Counted from the first letter of the stretch, positions 40,566-49,668 are shown. The stretch is 64,000 nt of DNA from Desulfovibrio aminophilus (GCF_023660105.1 NZ_JAMHGA010000013.1:1-64000), one strand, 5' to 3'. The notes: generated from the letters alone by a model not told the origin. Numbers and translations are program-made.

Positions 40566-41456
40566 ATGGAACTGCGCACCCTGCGGGCATTGGTGGAGGT
40601 GGTGCGCCGGGGCGGCTTTTCCCCGGCGGCCGAGGCCCTGTTCACCACCCAGCCGAACGTGAGCAAGGCGGTCCGCCGCCTGGAAGACGAGCTGGGGGTG
40701 CCGCTGCTGGAGCGGCTCGGGCACCAGAGCAAGCTGACGGACGCTGGACGGATCGTTTATCAGCGCGCCCGACGAATGCTTGCCGAGACAGACGATATGC
40801 TGGCCGAGCTGGACGAGCTGCGCGGGCTCCAGCGCGGCACCCTGCGCCTGGGCCTGCCCCTGTTCGGCAGCAGCGTGCTCTTCGCGCCCATCTTCGCCCT
40901 GTTCCGGGTCCGCTACCCCGGGGTGGAGATCAAGCTCGTGGAGCACGGCAGCAAGCGCCTGGAGGAACTGCTGCGCGCGGGCGAGGTGGACCTGGCCGCC
41001 TCGCTCCTGCCCGTGTCCGAGGAGTTCCAGTGGCAGGACGTGCGGGCCGAGCCCCTGGTGGCCCTGCTGCCCGAGGCCCACGCCCTGGCCGGGCGCGCCT
41101 CCCTGACCCTCCCGGACCTGGCCCGCGAGCCGTTCATCCTCTTCGAGGAGGGCTTCCTGCTCAACCAGGTCATCCTGGACGCCTGCTCGCGCCGGGGGTT
41201 CCGGCCGCTGGTCGCCGCGCGCAGCGGCCAGATCGACTTCATCGTCAGCCTGGTCAAGGCCGGACTGGGCATCGCGCTCCTGCCCCGGCTCATGGCCGAA
41301 CGGCGACGCCAGGAAGGCGTGCCGCACGTGCTCCTGGACGAGCCGGGCACGCTCTGGCACATGGCCCTGCTCTGGCGACGCGGCGGCTACCTGTCCCACG
41401 CCGCCCGCGCCTGGCTCGACCTCTGCCGCGAGGCCCACGCCGGGGCGGGGCGCTGA
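40566..41456 (+). CDS. LysR-family transcriptional regulator (CidR-like)
   Basis: This 296-residue protein starts MELRTLRALVEVVRRGGFSPAAEALFTTQPNVSKAVRRLE, a winged helix-turn-helix, and continues with a LysR effector domain (GTLRLGLPLFGSSVLFAP; VKAGLGIALLPRL). I place the start at ATG 40566, since ATG 40560 lies inside the operator palindrome. No ribosome site precedes either, and the predicted transcript would be leaderless. It is divergent from lrgAB and likely regulates it. Its last codons share 27 identical bases with 47720-47746. Confidence 0.88.
   Translation: MELRTLRALVEVVRRGGFSPAAEALFTTQPNVSKAVRRLEDELGVPLLERLGHQSKLTDAGRIVYQRARRMLAETDDMLAELDELRGLQRGTLRLGLPLFGSSVLFAPIFALFRVRYPGVEIKLVEHGSKRLEELLRAGEVDLAASLLPVSEEFQWQDVRAEPLVALLPEAHALAGRASLTLPDLAREPFILFEEGFLLNQVILDACSRRGFRPLVAARSGQIDFIVSLVKAGLGIALLPRLMAERRRQEGVPHVLLDEPGTLWHMALLWRRGGYLSHAARAWLDLCREAHAGAGR
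41413..41439 (+). repeat. 27-base direct repeat, left copy (inside LysR gene)
   Basis: These bases encode the LDLCREAH part of the regulator's C terminus and recur identically, in the same orientation and frame, at 47720-47746. Confidence 0.75.
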
Positions 41457-41491
41457 GGAGAAGAAACGGGGGTATGTTCCGCAAACGCTGA

Positions 41492-41506
41492 CGGGAGTAA
41501 TTCCCG
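41492..41506. promoter_or_regulatory. Small inverted repeat before the AraC gene
   Basis: CGGGA-N5-TCCCG lies 70 bases before the AraC start, in the 119-base gap after the LysR gene. It may be an operator, but the signal is short. Confidence 0.25.
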
Positions 41507-41575
41507 CAGACGAAAAAGACTTCCCTTCGCGGAGACGAACGGATAGGCTCGGGTCAACCTGCGGGAAGGAACCGC

Positions 41576-42634
41576 TTGCCGCCCGACATGCCGACACCGA
41601 CGCCCGACATCCGGGTCCCGATCAAGATTTTCCCCACCATCCGCGCCACCGCCGTGCTCGGACTCTTCGAGCTGGTGGAAAGCACCAAGCAGCTGGATTT
41701 CATCTTCCGCAAGTCCGGGGTCAATCCCCGCCAGGTGCGCGACCGGCAGCAGGAGATCCCCCTGTCGAGCTTCCTGCTCATCCTGGCCAACGCGGCCCAG
41801 TCCACGGACGACGGCGCGCTCGGCCTGCACCTGGGGCTCAAGAGCCAGCTCCCGGACCTCGGCCTGCTGGGCTACATCATGCTCAACGCGCCCAACGTCT
41901 ACGAGGCCCTGCGGCAGATGGTGCGCCACTACAACTACCACCAGCGCGGCGCGGAACTGACGCTGGAGCCCTCGGGCGACACCGTGCGCCTCGTCTACGG
42001 CCTCTCATCCCGGACCGAGCACCTCGGACGGCGGGAGGACGCGGAGATGAGCCTGGCGAGCTACTTCTCGTTCATCAAGGACATGGTGGGCATGCCGACC
42101 TTCCCCGCCGAGGTCCACTTCGAGCATCCGGAACCGCCCTACGGCGGCGAGCACATGCGCCTGTTCCGCTGCCCGGTCTGGTTCTGCCGCCCGGAGAACG
42201 CTCTCGTCTACAAGAAGACCAGCCTGTTCCGGCCAGTGGCCAGGGCGGACAACGAACTCTTCAAGGTGCTCCTGGACTACATGGCCCGGCTGGCCAGCGA
42301 ACGCCCGCGCGAGGAGGACCTGGTGGGCCACGTGCAGTTCCACCTGGCCAAGATGCTGCGCAACGGCAGCCTCGACTTCGAACGCCTGGCCTCCATCCTC
42401 GGGGTTTCGAGCCGGACCCTGCGGCGCAGGCTGGCCCGGGAGGGCGTCCGCTTCCACGAACTGGTGGGGCGGACCCGCCTGGAACTGGCCCGGGACTACC
42501 TGACCCAGCCGAGCATGACCGTCACGGAGGTGGCCTATCTGCTCGGCTACACCTCCCCCTCCTCGTTCTCCCGCGCGCTGCGCAGGCAGACGAACATGAC
42601 GCCGAGCGAGTTCCGCCGCAAATTCAACCGCTGA
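41576..42634 (+). CDS. AraC-family transcriptional regulator
   Basis: This 352-residue regulator has an N-terminal arabinose-binding-like domain of the OruR/ArgR type (about 15-200; LGYIMLNAPNVYEALRQMVRHY) and a C-terminal pair of helix-turn-helices (SLDFERLASILGVSSRTLRRRL and MTVTEVAYLLGYTSPSSFSRALRR, with the typical end MTPSEFRRKF). The TTG at 41576 lies five bases after GGAAGGAA; an ATG at 41588 is the alternative. It is convergent with the agmatine operon and is the natural candidate for its regulator; relatives respond to ornithine or arginine. Confidence 0.87.
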   Translation: MPPDMPTPTPDIRVPIKIFPTIRATAVLGLFELVESTKQLDFIFRKSGVNPRQVRDRQQEIPLSSFLLILANAAQSTDDGALGLHLGLKSQLPDLGLLGYIMLNAPNVYEALRQMVRHYNYHQRGAELTLEPSGDTVRLVYGLSSRTEHLGRREDAEMSLASYFSFIKDMVGMPTFPAEVHFEHPEPPYGGEHMRLFRCPVWFCRPENALVYKKTSLFRPVARADNELFKVLLDYMARLASERPREEDLVGHVQFHLAKMLRNGSLDFERLASILGVSSRTLRRRLAREGVRFHELVGRTRLELARDYLTQPSMTVTEVAYLLGYTSPSSFSRALRRQTNMTPSEFRRKFNR

Positions 42635-42652
42635 GGCCCAGAAAACAGGAAA

Positions 42653-42676
42653 GGGGAGACGCCGGAACGTCTCCCC
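42653..42676 (-). terminator. Terminator of the agmatine operon
   Basis: A perfect nine-base stem (GGGGAGACG/CGTCTCCCC) with a six-base loop lies between the AraC stop and the carbamate kinase stop. On the minus strand it is followed by TTTCCTGTTTT, so it should end the agu transcript. Confidence 0.75.
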
Positions 42677-42707
42677 TCGGGCGGGGGGTATGGAGAAGGA
42701 ACCGGCT

Positions 42708-43643
42708 CTAGGCCGGGTACCACTCCAGGCCTTGGGCGGCGCGGTCCACGCGGGTCCCGGCCGAGCCGTCCAGGATGTCGTCCAGATGATCCAGGGAGCC
42801 GATGACCGCCGTGTTGCCGGTGGCCTCCACGAACTCGCAGGCCGCCTCGATCTTCGGGGCCATGGAGCCGCCGGCGAAGCCGTAGCCGCAGAGGGCCTCG
42901 GGCGCGGCGCGCCGCAGGGGCGTGGCGCCCTCCTCGCCCCAGTTGGTGTACACCCCATCCACGTCGGTGAGGATGACGAGCATGTCGGCCTTGAGCTCCC
43001 GGGCCAGCAGGGAGCTGACCCGGTCCTTGTCGATGACCGCCTCCACGCCGTGAAGCCGTCCGTCCTCGCCGTACATGGTGGGGATTCCGCCGCCGCCGGA
43101 GCAGATCACGATGATGCCGTGCTCCAGCAGGAGGCGCACGCTGTTGACCTCGAAGATGCGCTTGGGCGAGGGCGAGGCCACGACCCGCCGCCAGTAGGCG
43201 TTGTCCGGGGCGATGGTCCAGCCGTGCAACCCGGCCAGGCGCTCGGCCTCGGCCTTGTCGTAGACCGGGCCGATGGGTTTGGTGGGCTTGTCGAAGGCCG
43301 GGTCGGCCGGGTCGACCTCCACCTGGGTGAGCAGGGTGGCGAAGCCCCGGTCGGGCAGTTCGTTGCCCATCTCCTGTTCCACGAGATAGCCGATCATGCC
43401 CTCGCTCTGGGCTCCGAGCACGTCCAGGGGCCAGGCGCGGGGGTCGGCGCCCCCGGCGCTGGCCTGCAGGGCCAGGAGCCCGACCTGCGGGCCGTTGCCG
43501 TGACTGATGACCAGCTCGTGCTTCCGGGCCACGCGGGCCAGGGCCTTGGCGGCCCGGGCCATGTTGTGGCGCTGGTTCTCGGTGTTCATCGGCTCGCCGC
43601 GGCGCAGCAGCGCGTTGCCGCCCAGTGCTATGACGATGCGCAT
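42708..43643 (-). CDS. aguC: Carbamate kinase
   Basis: This 311-residue enzyme makes ATP from carbamoyl phosphate and ADP, giving ammonia and CO2. It shows [11 protein letters not shown] at the N terminus, [15 protein letters not shown] for carbamoyl-phosphate binding, [10 protein letters not shown] and VDGVYTNWG, then [13 protein letters not shown]. The length is typical. It is the last gene of a four-gene operon in the order of enterococcal aguBDAC, so the agmatine pathway rather than arginine deiminase is the likely supplier; arcC would be the name in the latter case. Confidence 0.92.
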   Translation of the reverse strand: MRIVIALGGNALLRRGEPMNTENQRHNMARAAKALARVARKHELVISHGNGPQVGLLALQASAGGADPRAWPLDVLGAQSEGMIGYLVEQEMGNELPDRGFATLLTQVEVDPADPAFDKPTKPIGPVYDKAEAERLAGLHGWTIAPDNAYWRRVVASPSPKRIFEVNSVRLLLEHGIIVICSGGGGIPTMYGEDGRLHGVEAVIDKDRVSSLLARELKADMLVILTDVDGVYTNWGEEGATPLRRAAPEALCGYGFAGGSMAPKIEAACEFVEATGNTAVIGSLDHLDDILDGSAGTRVDRAAQGLEWYPA

Positions 43644-43659
43644 CGCTTCGTGCTCCCGT

Positions 43660-44760
43660 CTAGCCCCGGTGCGCGGGCACCTGCTGGGTGATGCAGTGGA
43701 TGTTGCCGCCGCCGAGCAGGATCTCGCGCGCGTCCACGCCGACCACCTCGCGCTCCGGGAAGAGCGCGCCCAGGGTTTCCCGGGCCTGATCGTCGTAGCG
43801 CGCGTCCAGGAGCGGGAAGACGATCCGGTCGCGGGCGATGTAGAAGTTGACGTAGGACCCGGCCAGCCGGTCCCCGGGCAGGCGGGAGAGGGTGCCGTCC
43901 ACGGCGTCCACGCCCCGCGACTCCTCGTCGCTGATGAAGATGGGGCCGGGCTGGTGGATCTTGTGGATCTTCAGCTTGCGGCCCCGGGCGTCCACGGCCT
44001 GGGTGAGGACCCGCTGGGCCTCCGAGGAGATGGCGTACTGCGGGTCGCTCTCGTCGTCGGTCCAGGAGAGGAGCACCTCGCCGGGGCGGACGAAGCAGCA
44101 GAGGTTGTCCACGTGGCCGTCGGTCTCGTCGTTGTAGACCCCCTTGGGCAGCCAGATCACGGTCTGCACGTTCAGATAGGCCTTGAGCACGTCCTCGATC
44201 TCCCCCTGGGACAACTCGGGATTGCGGTTCTTGTTCAGCAGGCACTGGGCCGTGACGAGCAGGGTGCCCTCGCCGTCCACATGGATGGAGCCGCCCTCCA
44301 GGACGATGGGCGCGCGGTAGCGGTCGCAGCCCTCGATCTCGATGACCTTGCGGGCCACCTGATCGTCCTTGTCCCAGGGGAAGTAGAGGCCGCCCTCCAG
44401 GCCGCCCCAGGCGTTGAACTTCCAGTCCACGCCCCGCATGCCGCCGTCGCCGTCCACCACGAAGGTCGGGCCGCAATCGCGCATCCAGGCGTCGTTGTTG
44501 CTCATCTCCACCACCCGCACCCGGCTGTCGAGCAGCTGGCGGGCGTTCTGGAACTGTTCGGCCGAGACGGCCATGTTCACGGGTTCGCTTGCCGCGATGG
44601 CCGCGGCCACGTCCGCGAAGGCCTGCTGGGCGGGCTTGGCGCCCCAGCGCCAGTTGTCCGCGCGTTCCGGCCAGATCATCCAGCAACCGTCGTGATCCTC
44701 GAATTCAGCGGGCATCCGGAACCCGTCGTCGCGGGGAGTGCCGGAGAGCGTCTTGCACAT
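43660..44760 (-). CDS. aguA: Agmatine deiminase
   Basis: This 366-residue enzyme hydrolyses agmatine to N-carbamoylputrescine and ammonia. The guanidino-group-modifying fold is shown by [31 protein letters not shown] (Glu-Gly-Gly), [10 protein letters not shown] with the catalytic His, and [11 protein letters not shown] with catalytic Cys356. ATG 44760 has AAGGAG eight bases upstream; upstream in-frame codons would lie in the gap. It is encoded between the antiporter and carbamate kinase. Confidence 0.94.
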   Translation of the reverse strand: MCKTLSGTPRDDGFRMPAEFEDHDGCWMIWPERADNWRWGAKPAQQAFADVAAAIAASEPVNMAVSAEQFQNARQLLDSRVRVVEMSNNDAWMRDCGPTFVVDGDGGMRGVDWKFNAWGGLEGGLYFPWDKDDQVARKVIEIEGCDRYRAPIVLEGGSIHVDGEGTLLVTAQCLLNKNRNPELSQGEIEDVLKAYLNVQTVIWLPKGVYNDETDGHVDNLCCFVRPGEVLLSWTDDESDPQYAISSEAQRVLTQAVDARGRKLKIHKIHQPGPIFISDEESRGVDAVDGTLSRLPGDRLAGSYVNFYIARDRIVFPLLDARYDDQARETLGALFPEREVVGVDAREILLGGGNIHCITQQVPAHRG

Positions 44761-44788
44761 GGTCTTTCTCCTTTCCTCTGGCCGCCGC

Positions 44789-46201
44789 TCAGGCGGCGCG
44801 GACACGCGGCTCGGCCTCGGCCGCCGCGTGGTTCTTGTTCTTCACGGCCCGGCGCACCATGACCTCGCCCGCCGCCAGGGTCAGGACGATGCCGATGAGC
44901 ACGGGCAGGCTGTAGCTCCACTCGATCTCGCCGGTGGCCGCCTTGGGGAAGATGAACAGGATCACGGCCTGGATCACGAAGATCGTGGGGATCACGGCCG
45001 CGATCAGGGCCAGGGCGGGACCGCCGGGCACGCGGAAGGGCCGGTGCTCGGCCGGGGCGATGCGGCGCAGCCGCAGGAAGGCGGGGAACATGAACAGGTA
45101 CGGCAGCAGGAAGATGCAGGAAGAGAAGGCGAACAGGGTCCAGAACAGCTCGTCGTTGCTCCCGGCGATGACGCCGTAGAGCACGATCACCGTGGTCGAG
45201 ACCATGCCGGTGACGAGGTTCGCGCCCCTGGGCGCCCCGGTCTTCGGATCCACCTTGCCGAACAGGGCGGGCAGCTCGCCCTCGGCCGCGGCCTCGGCCG
45301 CGGCGCGGTTGGCGCCCATGCACCAGGTGACCATGTTGGTCACGAAGGTGAACAGGGCGAAGACGCCGAGGACCACGACAGCGGCCGACTCCTCGCCGAA
45401 GAGCATGCGGAAGGCCTCGACGATGCCGCTGACCAGGCCGATCTTGTCCACCGGCAGGGCCAGAAGGAGGCCGATGGTCCCCAGGATGTAGAGCAGGGTC
45501 ACCGTGACGGCGGCCGTGAAGATGGACTTCGGCACGTCCCGGTGCGGGTCGCGGATCGCCCCGCCCATGCAGGAGACCAGCTCGAACCCGAGGAGGTTGA
45601 AGATGATGGCCGGCAGGAAGGCCAGTCCGGAATCCAGCGAGGGAATCATCGTCGCCGGGGTGATCTCGTTGGCCACGCCCTTGGTGGCGGCCAGATAGAA
45701 TCCGCCGCCGCCCAGGGCCACGATGATGACCACCTTGGCCAGGGCCCCGAGGTTGGGCACGAGCTTGCCCTGGTCCACGGAGATGTCGCAGATGCCCACG
45801 GTGATCCAGGTCAGGACCACGCCGATGGCGATCTGGGCCCAGAGGTTCAGCTCGGGGAAGAAGAGCTGGCTGAACATGCCCGCGAAGAGGATGAAGACCG
45901 CGGGCATCCAGAGGGCCACGTTGATCCAGTAGTACCAGGTGGTGCGCACGGCCCAGCGGTAGCCGAAGGCGCGCTTGATCCAGTCGTAGATCCCGCCCTC
46001 GCCGGGCCAGGTGGTGCCCAGCTCCGAGGCGATCATGCCGTAGGGGACCACGAAGAAGACGAGCGTCAGGCACCACCAGGTGATGGAGGAGGGCCCGATG
46101 CGCGCGGAAGCGGTCAGCGTGTCGATGACCAGGACCGCGCAGACGCTGAACAGCGTCAGGTCCACGGCGCCCATCCCCTTGGTCTTGCTTTCCTTGGACA
46201 T
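44789..46201 (-). CDS. aguD: APC-family amino acid antiporter (agmatine/putrescine)
   Basis: This 470-residue membrane protein has about 12 helices. [20 protein letters not shown] and [27 protein letters not shown] are signatures of the amino acid-polyamine-organocation family. From its place in the operon it should exchange external agmatine for internal putrescine. I start at ATG 46201, six bases after AAGGAG; the ATG at 46216 lies before that site. The cytoplasmic C terminus is basic. Confidence 0.88.
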   Translation of the reverse strand: MSKESKTKGMGAVDLTLFSVCAVLVIDTLTASARIGPSSITWWCLTLVFFVVPYGMIASELGTTWPGEGGIYDWIKRAFGYRWAVRTTWYYWINVALWMPAVFILFAGMFSQLFFPELNLWAQIAIGVVLTWITVGICDISVDQGKLVPNLGALAKVVIIVALGGGGFYLAATKGVANEITPATMIPSLDSGLAFLPAIIFNLLGFELVSCMGGAIRDPHRDVPKSIFTAAVTVTLLYILGTIGLLLALPVDKIGLVSGIVEAFRMLFGEESAAVVVLGVFALFTFVTNMVTWCMGANRAAAEAAAEGELPALFGKVDPKTGAPRGANLVTGMVSTTVIVLYGVIAGSNDELFWTLFAFSSCIFLLPYLFMFPAFLRLRRIAPAEHRPFRVPGGPALALIAAVIPTIFVIQAVILFIFPKAATGEIEWSYSLPVLIGIVLTLAAGEVMVRRAVKNKNHAAAEAEPRVRAA

Positions 46202-46256
46202 GGCAGACTCCTTCATGCCGCGGGGGGGCGCGTGATGCGCCCCGGCCGCGTGCGTG

Positions 46257-47276
46257 TTAGTTGTCCCAGCCCCGGGAGCGGAGGAACGCCCTGGTCTGGT
46301 CCGCGTAGTACTGCCCGAGGGCCCCGTCGGCCCTCTTCAGCGTGGGGGCGACAAGCCAGGCCAGGATGCCCTTCTCGGCGTGCAGACGGTTCTCGGCCTG
46401 GTCGAAGATGATCGAGCGCGGGGAATCCAGGATCTCGTCGGTGGCCTCCACGCCCCGCGAGGCGGGCAGGCAGTGCATGAGCTTGCAGTGCGCCGGGGCC
46501 CTGGAGAAGAGCTGCCCGTTCACCTGGTAGCGGGGCATGAAGGCCTTGCGCCGGTCCGGAATCTCGGCCTCCTGGCCGCACCACCACCAGAGGTCGGTGT
46601 AGATGATGTCCGCCTCCTGCACCGCCTCCTCCACGTTCTCGGTGATGGTCACGCTGCCGCCGTACCTGGCGACGTTGGCCCGCCCGATCTCGACCCAGGC
46701 CTTGGGGGCCTGGTAGGCCTTGGGCGCGGCCTGCGTGAAATCCATGCCCATGAGCGTGGTGGCGAAGAGGGTCGAACTGCAGACGTTGGTGGCGTCGCCG
46801 ATGAAGGTGACCTTCAGGTCGTGGATGGTCTTGCCCGCGGGCAGGTGCTCCCGCATGGTGAACAGGTCGCACAGGGCCTGGGTCGGATGGTTGTAGTCCG
46901 TGAGGCCGTTGATCACCGGCACCGTGCTGTGCTTGGCCAGCCCGAGGATGGTCTCGTGCTTCCAGCAGCGCGCCACGATGACGTCGCACATGCGCGAGAG
47001 GACCCGCGCGGTGTCGGCCAGGGATTCGCGCTCGCCGAGGTGGATCTCGCCGGGCTTGAGGTAGAGGGCGTGTCCGCCGAGCTTGGTCGCGGCCACCTCG
47101 AAGGAAACGCGGGTGCGCGTGGACGGTTCCTCGAAGATCATTCCAAGAGAGGCGCCGTCGAGCAGACGAGGGGTGCGGCCGCCCTTGTCGGCGACCTTGA
47201 GGAGCCGGATCAGCTCCAGGACGTCCAGGATCTCCTCCTGGGAGAAATCGTAGACATGGATGAAGTTCTTGGGCAT
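46257..47276 (-). CDS. aguB: Putrescine carbamoyltransferase
   Basis: This 339-residue transcarbamylase phosphorolyses carbamoylputrescine to putrescine and carbamoyl phosphate. FEEPSTRTRVSFEVAA binds carbamoyl phosphate, DYNHPTQALCDLFTM follows, and the ornithine-side loops differ from ornithine carbamoyltransferase: YQVNGQLF and HCLPASRGVEATDEI, as in putrescine enzymes. The start ATG 47276 has AAGGA nine bases upstream and gives the usual length. It is the first gene of the operon. Ornithine carbamoyltransferase is the alternative, disfavoured by the neighbours. Confidence 0.88.
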   Translation of the reverse strand: MPKNFIHVYDFSQEEILDVLELIRLLKVADKGGRTPRLLDGASLGMIFEEPSTRTRVSFEVAATKLGGHALYLKPGEIHLGERESLADTARVLSRMCDVIVARCWKHETILGLAKHSTVPVINGLTDYNHPTQALCDLFTMREHLPAGKTIHDLKVTFIGDATNVCSSTLFATTLMGMDFTQAAPKAYQAPKAWVEIGRANVARYGGSVTITENVEEAVQEADIIYTDLWWWCGQEAEIPDRRKAFMPRYQVNGQLFSRAPAHCKLMHCLPASRGVEATDEILDSPRSIIFDQAENRLHAEKGILAWLVAPTLKRADGALGQYYADQTRAFLRSRGWDN

Positions 47277-47332
47277 ACTCGTGCGTCCTTGCGCCACCGG
47301 CGCATGTTTCGATGGTTGCGTTTCTCCGTGCC

Positions 47333-47348
47333 TGTGAAACCATGCACA
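47333..47348. promoter_or_regulatory. CRP/FNR-type binding site upstream of aguB
   Basis: TGTGA-N6-GCACA lies 57 bases before the aguB start and differs from the CRP consensus TGTGA-N6-TCACA by one base. CRP/FNR relatives are common in this type of organism, so catabolite or stress control of agmatine use is plausible. Confidence 0.45.
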
Positions 47349-47489
47349 ACGCGTCCGGACGCATGTTCACTCCAGGCCACGATTCTGGTCTGACCGAATT
47401 CGCGCGGGGATTCTTGGCATCTCCGGCCACATGATTGTCATTTCCGGCCAAACGCGGGCGTCGCGAATCGGGATGCCGTGCGACGCAAA

Positions 47490-47515
47490 AAGGCTCCGAC
47501 GGGAGCCGGAGCCTT
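47490..47515 (-). terminator. Terminator-like hairpin, minus strand
   Basis: AAGGCTCC and GGAGCCTT pair around a ten-base loop, and on the minus strand the stem runs into TTTTTGCG. No minus-strand gene lies just upstream, so it may be a relic or part of a long agu leader. Confidence 0.5.
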
Positions 47516-47719
47516 CTCTCGCGGGGAGGATCGCTCCCCCGTCCAAAAAAACGAAGCCGTTCGCCTCTCTTCAGCCTTCCAGGCGATCATCCATCTTCAT
47601 CCGCCCCCGGACGGAGGCCGCCATGGACCTCAAGCCTCCGCATGCGGTGCGCTCCGCCGCCGCGCGCCACCGGCCTGATCCGCACCAGCAACGGCTGCGC
47701 GATCAGCGTGAGCGTGCCC

Positions 47720-47746
47720 GGCTCGACCTCTGCCGCGAGGCCCACG
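47720..47746 (+). repeat. 27-base direct repeat, right copy (LysR 3' fragment)
   Basis: This stretch is identical to 41413-41439 within the LysR gene and keeps the same reading frame (LDLCREAH), continuing to a TGA at 47779-47781. It looks like the remnant of a LysR gene end or a scar of duplication; the two copies bracket the AraC gene and the whole agu operon. Confidence 0.6.
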
Positions 47747-47830
47747 GCTGGGCAGAGGACTGGACGCTTCAGGCCCAGTGAACCTATCGGGCCGATGCGC
47801 TGTTTTTTTCAAAAACGCCCTTCCCGTTTT

Positions 47831-47853
47831 ATCCAAGACACGATATATTGGAT
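47831..47853. promoter_or_regulatory. Palindromic operator before the peptide gene
   Basis: ATCCAA-N11-TTGGAT is a perfect inverted repeat around CGATATATTGG, which contains a possible -10 box (TATATT). It is 54 bases before the peptide start, in an AT-rich pocket. Confidence 0.4.
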
Positions 47854-47906
47854 TTCAAATAGCGTCCGCCCCCCCAGCGGCCGCCCAAGCAAATGGGAGG
47901 TGACCC

Positions 47907-48176
47907 ATGCCCGCCAAAGGATTCAAGCTTGTGTCGGTAGCCGGCGACCTCGGCGTTTGTCACGGCCACGGCCACTATCACACCAGCGCCACGGTCGTGC
48001 TCAAGGACGTCCACAAACTGATCGATGGCCTCACCGCCAAGGCGGCCTCCACGGAAGAAAAGCAGGACATCGCCAACCAGGCGCGGACCCTGCTGCAAAC
48101 CATTGAGGGAGTGGAGCATATCGAGGCGATGAGGGCGCTCTCCAATGCGCTCCGAGAGAAGATCGCCAAGCTGTGA
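47907..48176 (+). CDS. Small Cys/His peptide, candidate radical-SAM substrate
   Basis: This 89-residue protein has a single cysteine in a compact motif, CHGHGHYH at residues 18-25, followed by a helix-forming, Lys/Glu/Ala-rich part (about 34-89) with no further Cys. ATG 47907 has GGGAGGTG upstream. It ends 64 bases before a radical SAM/SPASM gene, so it is probably the substrate peptide; the modified segment would be near the N terminus, unlike most ribosomal peptides in which the leader comes first. It recalls the annotated CbpA/CbpB peptide-maturase pairs, but I cannot verify this. A small metal-binding protein is the alternative. Confidence 0.65.
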   Translation: MPAKGFKLVSVAGDLGVCHGHGHYHTSATVVLKDVHKLIDGLTAKAASTEEKQDIANQARTLLQTIEGVEHIEAMRALSNALREKIAKL

Positions 48177-48240
48177 GGAGTCGGCCGACGGCGGGGGGCC
48201 AGCCGCCTCCCGCCCGACCGCTGGTAACGACGCCCTCGCC

Positions 48241-49596
48241 ATGACCTCGACGGACAGTTCCCGAGACACCTATCTCCGGCCCCTGCGGGACGGCGCTGTC
48301 CTGATTCACGCTCCCAGCGTCACCTGGGCCGTCTCCCCCGATCCGGCCGAGTTGGAAGACCTCGCTTTCGACGAGGTGGACCTGCTCCGCGCCCGCGAAA
48401 ATATTTTGCGGGACAGAAGGACCAACCGCATCGACCAGGTGGAGCTCCACCTCACCGACCGTTGCAACATGCGTTGCCGCTATTGCTACGTCCCGCTGGA
48501 GATGCGGTCACGCGCACCCGACCTCGCATACGCGGACGTCCGAAAAATCCTCGCGGACGCCCGCGCGCTGGGCGCCCGCCAAGGGGTGTCGCCGGTCATC
48601 CACTTCCACGGGGGAGAGCCCGGCCTCGCGGCCCCGCTCATGCGCCACATCGTCGAGGAACACCATCGCGAGTTCACCTTCGTGGTCCAGACCAACGGCA
48701 CCGTGCTCACGGATGAGGACATCGCCTTCCTGCTCGGATATGGGGTGGAGATCGGCCTGTCGCTCGACGCGCTCGGCGAAACCGACGCCGACATACGCCG
48801 GGGAATCAGCAAGTCACGCGTTCTTCAAAGCCTCCAGACCATCCGCCGCATCAAGGGAACCGCGCCGAACGTGATCGTCACGGCCAGTTCGGCCAATGTC
48901 CCCACCCTGCCCGACACCGTGAGGGGGTTGCACGGACTCGGCGTCTCCAGCCTAACGATCAACCCCGTCCTGCCCTATGTCCCTCTGCCGGAAGACATCA
49001 TCCCGGAGCAAACGGAACTCACCCGCGCCTATCTCGAATGTGTGGATTTCGCCCTCGGAACCGTGGCGGACCGGAGCCGCCCGCTCTTCATCAACAACAT
49101 GGAGTCATTCGCCATCTCCATTCTCACCAGCCGATCCTCCAGCTATTGCGAAATGAGCCCTTGCGGGGCTGGGCGCATGATTCTCGTGGTGGATTCCCAG
49201 GGCCGGGTTTTCCCCTGCTCCGGCCTCATGGCCAATCAGGAATTCTGCTGCGGGAGCGCCCTCGATCCCCGGACATCCCTCGCCGACCTGCTCGACTCGC
49301 ACCCGATCAAAGTCCTGCAAACCAGGCGATGCGCCGAATTCTCCCCCTGCAGCAACTGCCCCTACCGCGAAATCTGCGGAGCCAACTGCCCGATTCCGGA
49401 CATCAACGCGCGCGGGGACACGGCGAAGCCCTCTCCCTGGTGCGGCCTGCGCCAAGCCCTCATCGACACCATCTTCAACCATGCAATCCAACGGCCAGAC
49501 GCGATTCTCGACTTCATCAGCCACGAGACCCAGGCAAGCCTCCTCGGAGCAGAACTGAAGCCCGCCGTTTTCCGCTCCCCCTCCCCGGCCCATTGA
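48241..49596 (+). CDS. Radical SAM/SPASM peptide-modifying enzyme
   Basis: This 451-residue enzyme has the radical SAM cluster CNMRCRYC (Cys75, Cys79, Cys82), the SAM-binding HFHGGEPGL, and a C-terminal SPASM domain holding extra iron-sulfur clusters: CEMSPCGAG (303, 308), GRVFPC (326), and a CX2CX5CX3C run (CSNCPYREICGANC, about 370-383) with a final WCGL. The N-terminal about 65 residues may bind a peptide. SPASM enzymes of this design install thioether or other links in ribosomal peptides. ATG 48241 lacks a clear ribosome site. Codon use is less GC-biased than in neighbours, hinting at transfer. Confidence 0.88.
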   Translation: MTSTDSSRDTYLRPLRDGAVLIHAPSVTWAVSPDPAELEDLAFDEVDLLRARENILRDRRTNRIDQVELHLTDRCNMRCRYCYVPLEMRSRAPDLAYADVRKILADARALGARQGVSPVIHFHGGEPGLAAPLMRHIVEEHHREFTFVVQTNGTVLTDEDIAFLLGYGVEIGLSLDALGETDADIRRGISKSRVLQSLQTIRRIKGTAPNVIVTASSANVPTLPDTVRGLHGLGVSSLTINPVLPYVPLPEDIIPEQTELTRAYLECVDFALGTVADRSRPLFINNMESFAISILTSRSSSYCEMSPCGAGRMILVVDSQGRVFPCSGLMANQEFCCGSALDPRTSLADLLDSHPIKVLQTRRCAEFSPCSNCPYREICGANCPIPDINARGDTAKPSPWCGLRQALIDTIFNHAIQRPDAILDFISHETQASLLGAELKPAVFRSPSPAH

Positions 49597-49668
49597 CTTG
49601 CCCGCCCGCGACGCCTACCTTCGGACATCTCCCGGAATCCCCGGCAACCATAGGCCCACGCGGACATC

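Larger units (their letters stand above)
47277..47906. other. Intergenic region between agu operon and peptide gene
   Basis: These 630 bases hold the agu promoter side (a CRP-like site at 47333), a minus-strand terminator-like hairpin at 47490-47515, the fragment related to the LysR 3' end at 47720-47746, and an AT-rich promoter pocket at 47800-47860. I see no intact gene; short frames lack ribosome sites. Confidence 0.6.

Noticed and set aside
47316-47334. Possible sigma-54 promoter upstream of aguB on the minus strand
   Set aside because: The GG and GC elements are one base off the required spacing and the rest does not match.
47431-47781. Plus-strand open frame of 116 codons before the peptide gene
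   Set aside because: No ribosome site or family pattern; only its end resembles the LysR C terminus, so I record that fragment as a repeat and not as a gene.
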